Source: Candidatus Celaenobacter antarcticus (GTDB taxonomy: Bacteria > Cloacimonadota > Cloacimonadia > JGIOTU-2). Taken from it: a stretch of DNA of 35,033 nucleotides. This document shows, in pieces, positions 1 through 8,908 of the stretch (position 1 is the stretch's first letter; every line of letters begins with the position of its first letter). The notes under the pieces were generated by a model. It had not been told where the DNA came from. It did no database searches and saw nothing but the letters and a program-made list of their open reading frames with translations. Both the position numbers and the translations under genes were made by a program. The stretch spans positions 1 through 35,033 of the forward strand of contig JAVCDK010000058.1 in the NCBI GenBank assembly GCA_030765865.1. The letters run 5' to 3'.

Positions 1-449
1 ACATCTCTTTCATTTTCCAATCTTTCAATCTTATTCCTGTGCTCACAGTACGCGAAAATGTAGAACTCCCGCTCATCATAGAAAAAAAGTTCACTAAAAG
101 TGAAATTTACGATAAGGTCACGAATATCATAGAGATCGTTGGGCTTGAAGACATGGCAGATAGATTCCCAAGAGAGCTCTCTGGAGGACAGGAACAGCGT
201 GTTGCGATTGCCCGGGCACTTGTAAAAAATCCTCTGGTCGTTCTCGCTGACGAGCCAACTGCAAATCTCGATTCCGAAATGTCTGAAGATATTATTTCAG
301 TTATGCAAAAAATGAACGAGGAAATTCACACTACATTTATCTTCTCTACTCACGATCTGCTTGTGCAGAAACATGCAAAACGTGTGATAATTCTCAGAGA
401 TGGTATGATCACATCTGACGAAAGGAAGAATCATGAGAACACTGATTAA
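1..449 (+). CDS. ABC transporter ATP-binding protein, LolD/MacB-like, 5' truncated
   Basis: The reading frame is open from base 3, so the gene begins upstream of the window; an internal GTG at 39 is not its start. The visible part has the Q-loop ([20 protein letters not shown]), the signature [15 protein letters not shown], Walker B ([14 protein letters not shown]) and the switch histidine STHD, in the order and spacing of the LolD/MacB/FtsE ATPase family. The Walker A half is missing. It overlaps the next permease gene by 17 nt and is followed by a second permease and a LolA-like protein, so it probably powers a Lol-like or other envelope-directed transporter at the inner membrane. Family membership is clear; the exact substrate (lipoprotein, lipid or peptide) is inference. 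Confidence 0.92.
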   Translation, partial: ISFIFQSFNLIPVLTVRENVELPLIIEKKFTKSEIYDKVTNIIEIVGLEDMADRFPRELSGGQEQRVAIARALVKNPLVVLADEPTANLDSEMSEDIISVMQKMNEEIHTTFIFSTHDLLVQKHAKRVIILRDGMITSDERKNHENTD

Positions 450-1683
450 AATTGCATGGCGAAATGTTATGAGGAACAAACGCCGTACAGTTCTTTCTGC
501 ACTCGTGATCTCAGTCGGATTATCAATCTACATCCTCATGAATTCCATTATGGCAGGTATGGATCGCGCGAATATTGATAACCTCATCGAGCTCAGTACT
601 TCATCGATCAAAATTTCTACAGAGCAATATGCTGAGGATAAGGAATCACTTCCTCTCAAATATGGCATTCCATTTGCTGATCAGCTTCTTGCATACATCA
701 AAGAGCAGCAGCATGTGATCGGTGCGACTCCACGAACCCAGTTTCTCGGACAGCTCTCTAACTGGGAAGATACAATGCCGATCATCGGACAGGTCGTTGA
801 TATAAAAAGTGATGAAACGGTTTTTAGTTTGGATAATTACTTAGTTGGAAATTATTTCACTGGTTCTGAGGAGAATGAGATCATGCTTGGAAAAGACCTT
901 GCTGATGAAATGGGAGTTGGCGTCGATGATTATATTACATTGTATGCTCTGACAAGGTATGACAGCCGAAATGCTGACGAATTTCATATCGTGGGACTTC
1001 TCAATACAACCGATCCGAACATCAATCTGAACACTGTTTTGATAAGTTATGACACTGCAGATAATTTCCTCGATCTCGAAAATCTTATTACAGAAATCGA
1101 TGTGGCTTTGGAGCGAAGAGTCAGCTTTAGCCAGTTTACAAACGACGTGGACGAACTTGCTCAAAGTATAAAAAAGGAATTTTCTGAACTTCGGGTTGAA
1201 ACTTTTACAGAGTTAGCAAGTGCATTTCTGGGTATCACAGAGCAGAAGAAGATCTTTGGATCAATCATGATGCTGATCATACTTGCCATTGCAGCAGTTG
1301 GTATTTTTAACTCCGTATTGATGAGCGTGTATGAACGAATCAGAGAAATTGGAGTTTTGCGAGCTCAGGGTTTTGAAAGAAAAGAAATTGTGGGTCTTTT
1401 CATCTGGGAGGGGATATTTATTGGAATCCTGGGAAGTCTGATAGGTGTGGCTCTAGGATGCGGCTTCAATCTTTATTTAGTTATACAGGGTTTCCCGTTG
1501 GATAAATTTGTGGGTTTTCAGAACAGTGGAATTCCATACTGGGGCACTCTATACGGGGAATGGAATGTTGGTGCAATAATATTCGCATTTTGCTTCGGTA
1601 TGATCGTGGCATTAGCCGCAAGTTATCTTCCTTCGAGAATGGCTTCAAAGATGGAAGTTACCAAAGCATTGCGTTTCGTGTAA
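433..1683 (+). CDS. ABC transporter permease, FtsX/MacB (LolC/E-like) family
   Basis: This 416-residue inner-membrane protein starts with a cytoplasmic basic stretch (WRNVMRNKRRT) and a first transmembrane helix at about residues 17-40. A large periplasmic domain of about 220 residues follows, then three C-terminal helices from about residue 275 onward. The hallmark FtsX-domain segment NSVLMSVYERIREIGVLRAQG and the C-terminal PSRMASKMEVTKAL are present. The topology (1+3 helices with a periplasmic MacB_PCD-like domain) is that of LolC/LolE/MacB permeases. The start codon lies inside the upstream ATPase gene, suggesting translational coupling, and the second permease follows 10 nt downstream. 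It likely forms a heterodimer with that protein. Lipoprotein release is suggested by the LolA-like neighbour but not shown. Confidence 0.9.
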   Translation: MRTLIKIAWRNVMRNKRRTVLSALVISVGLSIYILMNSIMAGMDRANIDNLIELSTSSIKISTEQYAEDKESLPLKYGIPFADQLLAYIKEQQHVIGATPRTQFLGQLSNWEDTMPIIGQVVDIKSDETVFSLDNYLVGNYFTGSEENEIMLGKDLADEMGVGVDDYITLYALTRYDSRNADEFHIVGLLNTTDPNINLNTVLISYDTADNFLDLENLITEIDVALERRVSFSQFTNDVDELAQSIKKEFSELRVETFTELASAFLGITEQKKIFGSIMMLIILAIAAVGIFNSVLMSVYERIREIGVLRAQGFERKEIVGLFIWEGIFIGILGSLIGVALGCGFNLYLVIQGFPLDKFVGFQNSGIPYWGTLYGEWNVGAIIFAFCFGMIVALAASYLPSRMASKMEVTKALRFV

Positions 1684-1693
1684 GGAGTGACAG

Positions 1694-2932
1694 ATGTCAT
1701 TTATCCAAAAATTTGCAGTGAGAAATGTCGGGAGAAATAAACGCCGTTCATTACTGGCAGTAATTTCAGTCACACTGTCGATCTTACTCATCGTATTTCT
1801 GCAGGGATTGATAGGTGGATTTCTTGATAACCTGGTTCATAATTATACCAAGAATGAAACAGGGCATGTTAGAATTGCTACAAAGGAATTTGAAGAAAAA
1901 GCAAAATTCTTTCCTGTAACAGGTAACATCAAAAATCCGCAGAAGATCATAGATGTTATCATACAAGATAAGGAAATAAACAGAAATATAAAGTCAATAA
2001 GCCAGCGAATAACCTTCGGAGTTCTGCTCACAAATGAAGGGAACAATAAACAAGCTCTTGCCTATGCGGGGGATATAGAAATAGAGAAGAACCTTTTGAT
2101 GCTCAATGAGTCAATTCTACCGGATGGAAGATATCTGGAAGCTAATGATGAAGCAATTGTCGGAAAACTCCTTGCAGATGATCTTGGTTATAAACTCGAC
2201 GATGAGATAAGCGTAATGACTCAAGGGAGCGATTATGCGCTTCACCTCAAGAAATTCACTATCGTTGGACTCTTTGATACTGGTTTGAGGATATATGATG
2301 AAAGGATATTCCAGATTCCTCTTTCCAGTGCACAGGAATTGCTCCGCATGCCCGATCAGGTGCAACAGATCGTTATCATGCTTGATAATTACCATGATTC
2401 CGAATCAGTTGCAAAGAAAATGGCAGCAAAACTTTCGGATTACGAAGTAGTTGTTTCACCCTGGACCGCAATTGGTGGTTATGCCATGTGGGTGGAAATG
2501 GCAAATCAGATATATAACTGGTTTTATATTGTGATTGCCTTTCTCGGCGCGTTCATTATAGCCAACATTATGATGATGGTCGTATTGGAACGCAGAAGGG
2601 AGATCGGGATCATCAAATCCATGGGTTTCACAAACGGACAGGTGCTCTCTATGTTTATGAGCGAAGGTATGCTGCTTGGTTTTGTGGGAAGTGTCGTTGG
2701 TGCACTTATTGGACTCGGCATCGTCACATTTCTTCATTTTCATGGTATTGATTTCTCAAAAATGATGGGTGGAATAGATTTTCCTATGAGTAATATAATA
2801 TACTTGCGGGTGAACTTCTTGAGTCTTCTTGTAGCTATCTTACTGGGAACACTGGTCTCCACATTTGTGTCCTTCTTCCCATCCCGTAGAGCAGAAAAAA
2901 TGAAAATAGTTGATTCAATAAAAAGTGTTTAA
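1694..2932 (+). CDS. ABC transporter permease, FtsX/MacB (LolC/E-like) family, second subunit
   Basis: This is a 412-residue paralogue-like partner of the preceding permease with the same architecture: basic N-terminus (RNVGRNKRRS), one helix, a periplasmic domain, then three helices. The FtsX motif reads MMMVVLERRREIGIIKSMGF, and the end PSRRAEKMKIVDSIKSV parallels the first subunit. An AAGGAG ribosome site lies a few bases before the ATG. The two permeases plus the ATPase make a complete heterodimeric exporter-type ABC complex. The next gene (LolA-like) begins 13 nt after its stop, which supports one transcription unit for moving material from the inner membrane towards the outer membrane. 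Substrate is inferred only. Confidence 0.9.
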   Translation: MSFIQKFAVRNVGRNKRRSLLAVISVTLSILLIVFLQGLIGGFLDNLVHNYTKNETGHVRIATKEFEEKAKFFPVTGNIKNPQKIIDVIIQDKEINRNIKSISQRITFGVLLTNEGNNKQALAYAGDIEIEKNLLMLNESILPDGRYLEANDEAIVGKLLADDLGYKLDDEISVMTQGSDYALHLKKFTIVGLFDTGLRIYDERIFQIPLSSAQELLRMPDQVQQIVIMLDNYHDSESVAKKMAAKLSDYEVVVSPWTAIGGYAMWVEMANQIYNWFYIVIAFLGAFIIANIMMMVVLERRREIGIIKSMGFTNGQVLSMFMSEGMLLGFVGSVVGALIGLGIVTFLHFHGIDFSKMMGGIDFPMSNIIYLRVNFLSLLVAILLGTLVSTFVSFFPSRRAEKMKIVDSIKSV

Positions 2933-2945
2933 TTTAGGAGTATAC

Positions 2946-3692
2946 ATGAGAAAAATTTTGTTATTCATTGCAATCGTAAGTGTATTTACAATTCTACATG
3001 CTCAGGGAATAAATATCACAGGTCTTCAAATACTTGAAAGGATCGATGATAATGAATTTTATCAAACCATAGAATATAATGGTAGTATGACCATTTATAT
3101 TGATGATCAGGTCAGAACAAAAGAGCTGTATACACTCGCAAAAAGTGATGGGCGCAAAGCTCTCGTAGAGTTTACAAATCCTGAAGATTACGGCACGAAA
3201 TACCTCATGCTGGAAGATGAACTCTGGATCTATTTCCCAAGCGAAGAAGAAGTAGTGAAGATTTCGGGTCATATGCTCAAAGAGGGCATGATGGGGAGTG
3301 ATTTCTCTTATGAAGATGCACTTGAAGCAAGTAAAATATCAGAAAAATATGATGTTGAAATTACAGCTCAGGACACGATCTTCGGACATCTATGCTGGGT
3401 ACTCAAGCTCACTGCAAAAGTTAAGGATGTGCCTTATTATTCAAGAAAATTGTGGGTCGATAAAGAGCATTTCTTCACGTGGAAAGAGGAGATGTATGCA
3501 AAATCGGGACGCCTGCTCAAAGAGATGAATGTGCTCAAGATCAAGCAGTTTGATGGCAAATATTTTCCAGTAGAATCAGAAATGGTCAATAAACTCCGGA
3601 AGAACAGTAAGACTGTTTTTATGATGGATGATATTGCCTTTGATGTCGATTTTCCTGATAATATTTTCAGCTTGAGAAACCTGCAGCATTAG
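2946..3692 (+). CDS. Outer membrane lipoprotein-sorting protein (LolA-like)
   Basis: I place the start at the ATG at 2946: TAGGAG lies five bases upstream and the product (248 residues) then opens with a clean signal peptide (MRKILLFIAIVSVFTILHAQ). An in-frame upstream start at 2925 would add seven residues before it and overlap the previous gene. The mature part is a beta-rich domain with LolA-like features: repeated strands such as RTKELYTLAKSDGRKALVEF, a LWIYFPSEEEVVKI strand and a DYGTKYLMLEDE turn. Proteins of this family are periplasmic carriers that sit next to FtsX-type permeases in several Gram-negative phyla. It probably receives cargo from the ABC complex encoded just upstream. The family call is from pattern recognition and would need a profile search. 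Confidence 0.8.
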   Translation: MRKILLFIAIVSVFTILHAQGINITGLQILERIDDNEFYQTIEYNGSMTIYIDDQVRTKELYTLAKSDGRKALVEFTNPEDYGTKYLMLEDELWIYFPSEEEVVKISGHMLKEGMMGSDFSYEDALEASKISEKYDVEITAQDTIFGHLCWVLKLTAKVKDVPYYSRKLWVDKEHFFTWKEEMYAKSGRLLKEMNVLKIKQFDGKYFPVESEMVNKLRKNSKTVFMMDDIAFDVDFPDNIFSLRNLQH

Positions 3693-3701
3693 AGAAAAAA
3701 T

Positions 3702-4811
3702 ATGAAAAAGATAGCTTTCATATTATTTATAGTTTTTATTCTGACAACAGGTTGGTTATGCGCAGAAAAGCCAACGGGTATGAAGATATGGGGTTCTAAC
3801 TTTATTGATATAAGCGGTTATCATTATCTTAAAAATGGGGAAGATTCACTCAAGTTTGGAGGGATGAATACCTTCCGCTTCAACTTTCATAACAGGAATA
3901 AACGGTATGGCAAAATTGAAGGTAATTTCGATTTTATTATTCCCTTTGGTTTGACTGCCGATCAGTTTCAAAACCTGATTGATCAAACTGAAGAATCGGA
4001 TACGCTTGCAATGCCCTATTATCCGCTCTTCGTACATGGCAACACACCTGTATTGCTGGATATCAGGAAATTGTATCTCTCGGTATATTTACCTTTTGCA
4101 GACATCACCCTCGGAAGGCAGATCATTAATTATGGTAAAGGAGTTGTATTCTCACCAATTGATGTTTTCTCAACTATTGATGTTGCAAATATTAATTTCG
4201 AGCGGCACGGAAGCGATATCGCATCTGCAAAAATTCCGTTCTCCCATCTCTCAGGACTGGATGTAATGACTGAATTTCCTAGAAAGCACCATGAGTATTC
4301 ATCTGCCTTAAGAAGTTATTTCAATACTTTGGGATTTGATATCGCAGTAAATACGATCTACAAGCATCGTGCAGAGGAATTGATCACAGGTTTATCTTGT
4401 AAAGGCGATGCCTTCTTTGGAGTGTATGGTGAGCTTGTTGAGCATTTTGCTGATGATTTTTCAAAGAAATATTTCGAAAGCATGTTCGGGTTGGATTATT
4501 CCATTAAGAATACCTTTTTCTTCAGAACGGAGTATTATTATAAAAACAGCAACATACATAACGAGTGGGGAGAGCATAATCTTTTTATCTCGATGCAATA
4601 TCTTATTAATGATCTTATGAATATATCTGCACATGCGATTGGAAGCGATATTGGCGGAGGTTCACAAACAATGATGTGTATGGGACAATTTTATTATAAT
4701 ATTCTACAAAATGTTGATGTAATATTGTATACACGGTACTTTTCCTACAAACTGGACAGTTCCTTATTACCCGACCTTGAGTATGCAATGCGGATCGAGG
4801 TAAAATTTTAA
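3702..4811 (+). CDS. Putative outer-membrane beta-barrel protein
   Basis: The 369-residue product has a signal peptide (residues 1 to about 21, cut near LCAEK). A long series of alternating amphipathic strands follows, rich in aromatic residues (FRFNFHNRNKRYGKIEGNFDFIIPF, split here by turns), and it ends in ...MRIEVKF, a C-terminal Phe as in Bam-inserted barrels. Segments such as LYLSVYLPFADITLGRQIINYGKG recall porin-like channel proteins. It starts 9 nt after the LolA-like gene, so it is likely the last gene of the ABC/LolA operon and may be the outer-membrane terminus or a cargo-linked partner. No named family is recognised with certainty. Confidence 0.72.
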   Translation: MKKIAFILFIVFILTTGWLCAEKPTGMKIWGSNFIDISGYHYLKNGEDSLKFGGMNTFRFNFHNRNKRYGKIEGNFDFIIPFGLTADQFQNLIDQTEESDTLAMPYYPLFVHGNTPVLLDIRKLYLSVYLPFADITLGRQIINYGKGVVFSPIDVFSTIDVANINFERHGSDIASAKIPFSHLSGLDVMTEFPRKHHEYSSALRSYFNTLGFDIAVNTIYKHRAEELITGLSCKGDAFFGVYGELVEHFADDFSKKYFESMFGLDYSIKNTFFFRTEYYYKNSNIHNEWGEHNLFISMQYLINDLMNISAHAIGSDIGGGSQTMMCMGQFYYNILQNVDVILYTRYFSYKLDSSLLPDLEYAMRIEVKF

Positions 4812-5063
4812 GCTAATTATAGCACACAGCTTTTCGCTGATTTGCACAGATAGAAATTGAGTTTGTAAGTAATTTCATTTTAACATTTTTTAAATTCGAG
4901 TCATTCCTTTCATGGCAGATTCCTTAAAGGAAGAAATGTATATTTTCTTGACACATAATAATAATAACTTTTGAAAAGACTATATTGTATTTCAACTAGA
5001 TTTAATATTGATTGAATTGAGCGGGAACTCTCCTTAAACTTAGGAATTAAATAAGGAGATCGT

Positions 5064-5879
5064 ATGAAAAAAAATTTCATTTTATTGGGGTTTTTACTTT
5101 TTTTAATTTCAGCTATAAGCAATGATCTACAGGCATTTCAGGATAATCCAAGACCAATTCTATATCGTCAATTCTAAAAACAAAAACCAGCATTTATCAC
5201 GGGAACAAATAATGTATCCAGCTCGGAATATCATATTGCTCATGAAGATTCGATAAGTACGGAAAACATGATTTCTCAACCTAAAGAATTCATAAGAGCA
5301 GAGAAGAATTGGGGAATAGACATTAACGTCATGAGGATGATCGCGGTATTTAGTGGGAATTTTAGCGGAGGTATTTCTTTGTTCAATATTGACAGACATG
5401 CAGAGATAACATTTCAGATATACTACAATTATTATACAATTTTTGATTATTATTGCGAAGACAATAAATTTAATTTTAGTAAAATACCTCTTCAACAGTT
5501 TATATTAGATTGTCATTATCGAAGATTTCTCGGCAGAGCTCAAAAGGGTTTTTTTATTAGTGGATTCATCAGATATGCTAATCTTCGTGGTCTTCTTCAA
5601 GAAGATCTTTATAATTATTGTCATTATGGTGGTGAAGAACCAAAATTATTACCTGAAAATAAGATCGGAGTTGGTTTTGGTATCGGTTATAGAATATTTT
5701 TCAAAAATAGATTTTATTGGGGGATCAGTTTTAGCCTGGGCAGATATGTATCCGGTGAAAATAATAGATTTTATCATAAATGGTATGACCCTGTTGGACC
5801 GGAAGGATTTATGTATCCAACAAATGATGTCGGTGGAATCATCAGTTTTGAAATATTCAAGATAGGGTATGCTTTCTAG
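5064..5879 (+). pseudogene. Signal-peptide beta-barrel-like protein interrupted by one in-frame TAA
   Basis: An ATG at 5064, preceded by AAGGAG, opens a typical signal peptide (MKKNFILLGFLLFLISAISN). After 37 residues the frame meets a single TAA at 5175-5177 and then stays open without another stop until 5879. The part from 5268 onward aligns clearly with the next gene: WGIDINVMRMI against WGIEINLIRLL, then FSGGISLFNIDR against FSGGVSLFNINR. QFILDCHYRRFLGRAQKGFF matches QFTLDCHYRRFLGKTQKGFY, and the C-terminal KIGYAF matches KFGWAF. The intact ancestor would be about 270 residues. Either the copy was recently inactivated by a point mutation, or the TAA is a sequence error or is read through. 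Translation from the internal ATG at 5268 would give a 203-residue protein without export signal. Function unknown. Confidence 0.75.
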
Positions 5880-5919
5880 TTTATAAAGAATATAAAAATG
5901 CTTTATTTGGAGGTAATAC

Positions 5920-6672
5920 ATGACTCAATTTATTAAGCTTATAGTTATTATTTTTCTACTAACTTCACAAGTCTATGCTGCTTCAGATCTAGAAAATAAA
6001 GAAGATAAGCCTTTAATAAGAAATTATGATAACATTTCTTTTAAAGAAAGCAAACACGTGAAAACTAAAAAAATGGGACCTCTTGGTAATAAAAAATGGG
6101 GAATTGAAATAAATCTAATTAGACTTTTATTCATTGATACAGGAAAAGATGAGTTTGTTTATACTTTTAGTGGCGGTGTCTCTTTGTTTAATATTAATAG
6201 GCAGGTAGAGCTGGCATTTCCTATTTTTTATTCCCATGTAAAATATAAAGATGAGGATGAATATGAAGAATCTCTTCGGCAATTTACATTAGATTGTCAT
6301 TATCGTAGATTTCTCGGTAAAACTCAAAAGGGATTTTATATTAGTGGATTCATAAGATATGCTAATATTCGTGGAACTAAATTAGGTGATTGGGATAATT
6401 ATTGGTATAATGGTTATGAAGAACCCAAACGTTCAACAGAAAATAAGATAGGAATTGGTTTTGGTATCGGTTATAGAATATTTTCACATATGGGAATCTA
6501 TTGGGGAGTTAGTCTAAATATAGGTATATATTTAATTGGTGAAAATTATATATTCACGGAAGATGATTTCTTTTTATTAGGTAAATTTAAACCGGATACA
6601 GTTTCTCTTTTTGATAATGATAGTATAATAATATTTAATTTTGAACTATTAAAATTTGGTTGGGCATTTTAA
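5920..6672 (+). CDS. Putative outer-membrane beta-barrel protein, intact tandem paralogue
   Basis: The 250-residue product follows a strong TTGGAGG ribosome site. It has a signal peptide (about residues 1-21, ...LLTSQVYAAS), a charged linker to about residue 60, then short beta-strand-like segments ending in LLKFGWAF. It is a clear duplicate of the interrupted gene 41 nt upstream, sharing the central LDCHYRRFLG block and the ENKIGIGFGIGYRIF block. The glycine/aromatic alternation and terminal Phe fit a small barrel of eight or so strands (DUF3575-like in feel), probably in the outer membrane. I do not recognise a named family. The pair arose by tandem duplication. Confidence 0.7.
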   Translation: MTQFIKLIVIIFLLTSQVYAASDLENKEDKPLIRNYDNISFKESKHVKTKKMGPLGNKKWGIEINLIRLLFIDTGKDEFVYTFSGGVSLFNINRQVELAFPIFYSHVKYKDEDEYEESLRQFTLDCHYRRFLGKTQKGFYISGFIRYANIRGTKLGDWDNYWYNGYEEPKRSTENKIGIGFGIGYRIFSHMGIYWGVSLNIGIYLIGENYIFTEDDFFLLGKFKPDTVSLFDNDSIIIFNFELLKFGWAF

Positions 6673-6817
6673 TATTCATTACAAGGAACTTTGTAACGCA
6701 AGATTCCAACATGTCGAGGTGCAGTGAAACGAAGAAAGCTCTTGCGATATAAAGACTCAACATTGGAATGTTAAGCTACACGGCAGAAATCTCTAATTGT
6801 TTTCGAATTTATTTTTA

Positions 6818-6836
6818 GATCATCCGAATGTTTCGA
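6818..6836 (+). repeat. 19-bp dispersed repeat, copy 1
   Basis: GATCATCCGAATGTTTCGA here matches GATCATCCGAGTATTTCAA at 10437-10455 at 16 of 19 positions in the same orientation. Both copies lie in the non-coding leader of a + strand gene (gatE; the ABC exporter), roughly 100-200 bp before the start codon. Confidence 0.4.
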
Positions 6837-6919
6837 TTTGCAAAAATCCATATAAAATTGACATGCATGAAATCAATTTTCGAATCTATCCAAGCTAAAA
6901 AAGTATCAAAAGAAATAAT

Positions 6920-8908
6920 ATGAACAAGAAATTTGACCCGAAACAAAATTATACAACCAGCATGAAACGTGTGGGCTATATCACAAGAGATGAAGCCACG
7001 CCAAAAGACTATGCAAAAATGGGATTCAAAAGCGGTCTGGAAGTCCATCAGCAGTTGAAAACAGAGGAAAAACTCTTCTGTCGATGTCCTGCTGGAATAT
7101 ACCAGGACCTGCAAGATTACGATGCCGAACTTATACGTCACATGCGCCCCACACTTTCCGAAATGGGCACGTATGACGGTACAGCATTAATGGAATTCCG
7201 AACACACAAGAATATCATTTACCACATCAAAAATGAAACCGCTTGCACCTACGATGTTGATGATACACCGCCTTTTCCCATTAATAGAGAAGCACTCGAC
7301 TATGCAATTGAAATCTCTTTGATCATGCATCAGAATATAGTAGGTGAACTGCATATTACCCGTAAACAGTATCTCGATGGCAGCATTCCAACCGGATTTC
7401 AGCGAACAGCGATCGTGGGAATTGAGGGAGAAATTCCACTCAAGCATAAAAATGTGCACATCATCCAGCTGAGTATCGAAGAAGATTCCTGTCGTGAGGT
7501 CTCAGATATTGGACATGAAAGGATCTATACAACGGATCGGCTTGGAATTCCACTCATCGAGACCGTGACCTATCCTGAACTTTTTACCCCTGACGAAATA
7601 ATGGAAGCAGGGCAGGTGATCAGGTTCATAAACAGAAGTTCCGGCAAAGTCCGGGTGGGGATTGGTGCAGGCAGGCAGGATGTGAATGTCAGTATCACTG
7701 GTGGAACACGTGTCGAAATAAAAGGTGTCTCTCATATCAAATGGATTGCTAAACTTACTCATATTGAGGCATTTCGGCAGAAAGCACTACTTGAGATCAA
7801 AAAGGAATTACGAGATCGAATTAATAATATCAAAAAATGGAAACCAACTTTTAAAAAAATAACTTTTGACGGTTCTGACATTGAGTACCAGCCAATTAAA
7901 GACGCAATGGACAAGGGCTGGAAGCTTATTGCATGCAAATTGCCTGATTTTACAGGAATACTCTCTTTTTTCATGCAGCCCGGTAAAACTTTCGCTGATG
8001 AGATCGAGGGACGACTTAAAGTCATTGCCTGTCTCGAAAGACCGAATATGGTGCATTCCGAAGATATGAATCCTGTATTCAATGAAAATATGCTGAAGAA
8101 GCGAAGTACATTATTACAGAGTGGCGATAATGATGCACAGATCGTTTTCTGGGCACCTGAAGAAGATATGAAAACTGCGATGGAGACGATCGAAGAACGC
8201 TGCATGATGGCGTTTGAGGGTGTGCCAAATGAAACAAGAAAAGCTCTGGATGACGGCACCACGATATTTGAACGAGTACTTCCTGGTGCAGATAGAATGT
8301 ATCCTGACACGGATTCCGCACCGATCCCGATCAAAGATGAAAATATTGAAAACATCCGGAAAGCACTTCCCATTGGTTTGAACAAACGTATGGAGCAGCT
8401 CAAGAAATGGAAAATTCCCGAAGATTGTTATTATTACATTCTGAGAAATAACCTGATGCCGTTGTTGGAAAAGATGATCAATGAGCTAAAGGTTTCTCCA
8501 AAATGGGCTGGAACACTTCTGGGGCATAAGTTAAAACATATTGAGGGTCAGAACAGTTCATCAGTTCTTTTTGAGTACGAGCTGGTCTATCAACTGATAG
8601 AATTCCTTCAAAAAGAAAAAATTGATCTCGATATTTTGTGTTCCATGCTTGAGATCCTCTATATGAATCCACGTATGGAATTTGAGTCGATACTCATTCT
8701 CGTAAAATTTGAAAGACATCAGAAAGATGAAATTCTGAAGAATATTCCAAGTTTGCGTACGATGTTTAAGGAGATTGGCATTACGCTCAATTCAATTGCT
8801 GAAAAAAAATGGATAATGGGTCGTCTGCGACCACTGGCATTGGGAAATATACAGCTCAAAGAGCTTCATCAAACAGTACAGCAATATCCGCAGGGAGATG
8901 AGCTATGA
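6920..8908 (+). CDS. gatE: Glutamyl-tRNA(Gln) amidotransferase subunit E (archaeal type)
   Basis: GatE is the tRNA-binding and kinase subunit of GatDE, which turns Glu-tRNA(Gln) into Gln-tRNA(Gln). The 662-residue length suits GatE and is well above GatB (about 480). GatB/E core motifs are present: MGFKSGLEVHQQLKTEEKLFCRCP with zinc-type cysteines, then LEVHQQL-to-YDVDDTPPFP, IPLIETVTYPEL and RQDVNVSITGGTRVEIKG. GatE-specific features follow: the AspRS-like GAD insert ending in VPNETRKALDDGTTIFERVLPGADRMYPDTDSAPI (broken by turns), then a YqeY-like tail. There is no strong Shine-Dalgarno, and the ATG at 6920 gives a leader of about 35 residues before the conserved core. It overlaps gatD by ATGA. 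Bacteria normally use GatCAB, so this is taxonomically odd. Confidence 0.93.
   Translation: MNKKFDPKQNYTTSMKRVGYITRDEATPKDYAKMGFKSGLEVHQQLKTEEKLFCRCPAGIYQDLQDYDAELIRHMRPTLSEMGTYDGTALMEFRTHKNIIYHIKNETACTYDVDDTPPFPINREALDYAIEISLIMHQNIVGELHITRKQYLDGSIPTGFQRTAIVGIEGEIPLKHKNVHIIQLSIEEDSCREVSDIGHERIYTTDRLGIPLIETVTYPELFTPDEIMEAGQVIRFINRSSGKVRVGIGAGRQDVNVSITGGTRVEIKGVSHIKWIAKLTHIEAFRQKALLEIKKELRDRINNIKKWKPTFKKITFDGSDIEYQPIKDAMDKGWKLIACKLPDFTGILSFFMQPGKTFADEIEGRLKVIACLERPNMVHSEDMNPVFNENMLKKRSTLLQSGDNDAQIVFWAPEEDMKTAMETIEERCMMAFEGVPNETRKALDDGTTIFERVLPGADRMYPDTDSAPIPIKDENIENIRKALPIGLNKRMEQLKKWKIPEDCYYYILRNNLMPLLEKMINELKVSPKWAGTLLGHKLKHIEGQNSSSVLFEYELVYQLIEFLQKEKIDLDILCSMLEILYMNPRMEFESILILVKFERHQKDEILKNIPSLRTMFKEIGITLNSIAEKKWIMGRLRPLALGNIQLKELHQTVQQYPQGDEL

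Noticed and set aside
4948-4986. TTGACA followed by TATATT as a promoter before the barrel pair
   Set aside because: The gap between the boxes is 27 bp, far from 17; similar lone TTGACA hexamers occur at 6858, 23481, 27590 and 29436 without a fitting -10 box.
6683-6702. TTACAA/TTGTAA hairpin after the second barrel gene as a terminator
   Set aside because: The stem is only six clean pairs and no T-run follows.
7759-8403. 214-codon open frame on the minus strand inside gatE
   Set aside because: It lies wholly opposite a clear GatE gene, has low-complexity Ser-rich translation and no ribosome site; a shadow frame.
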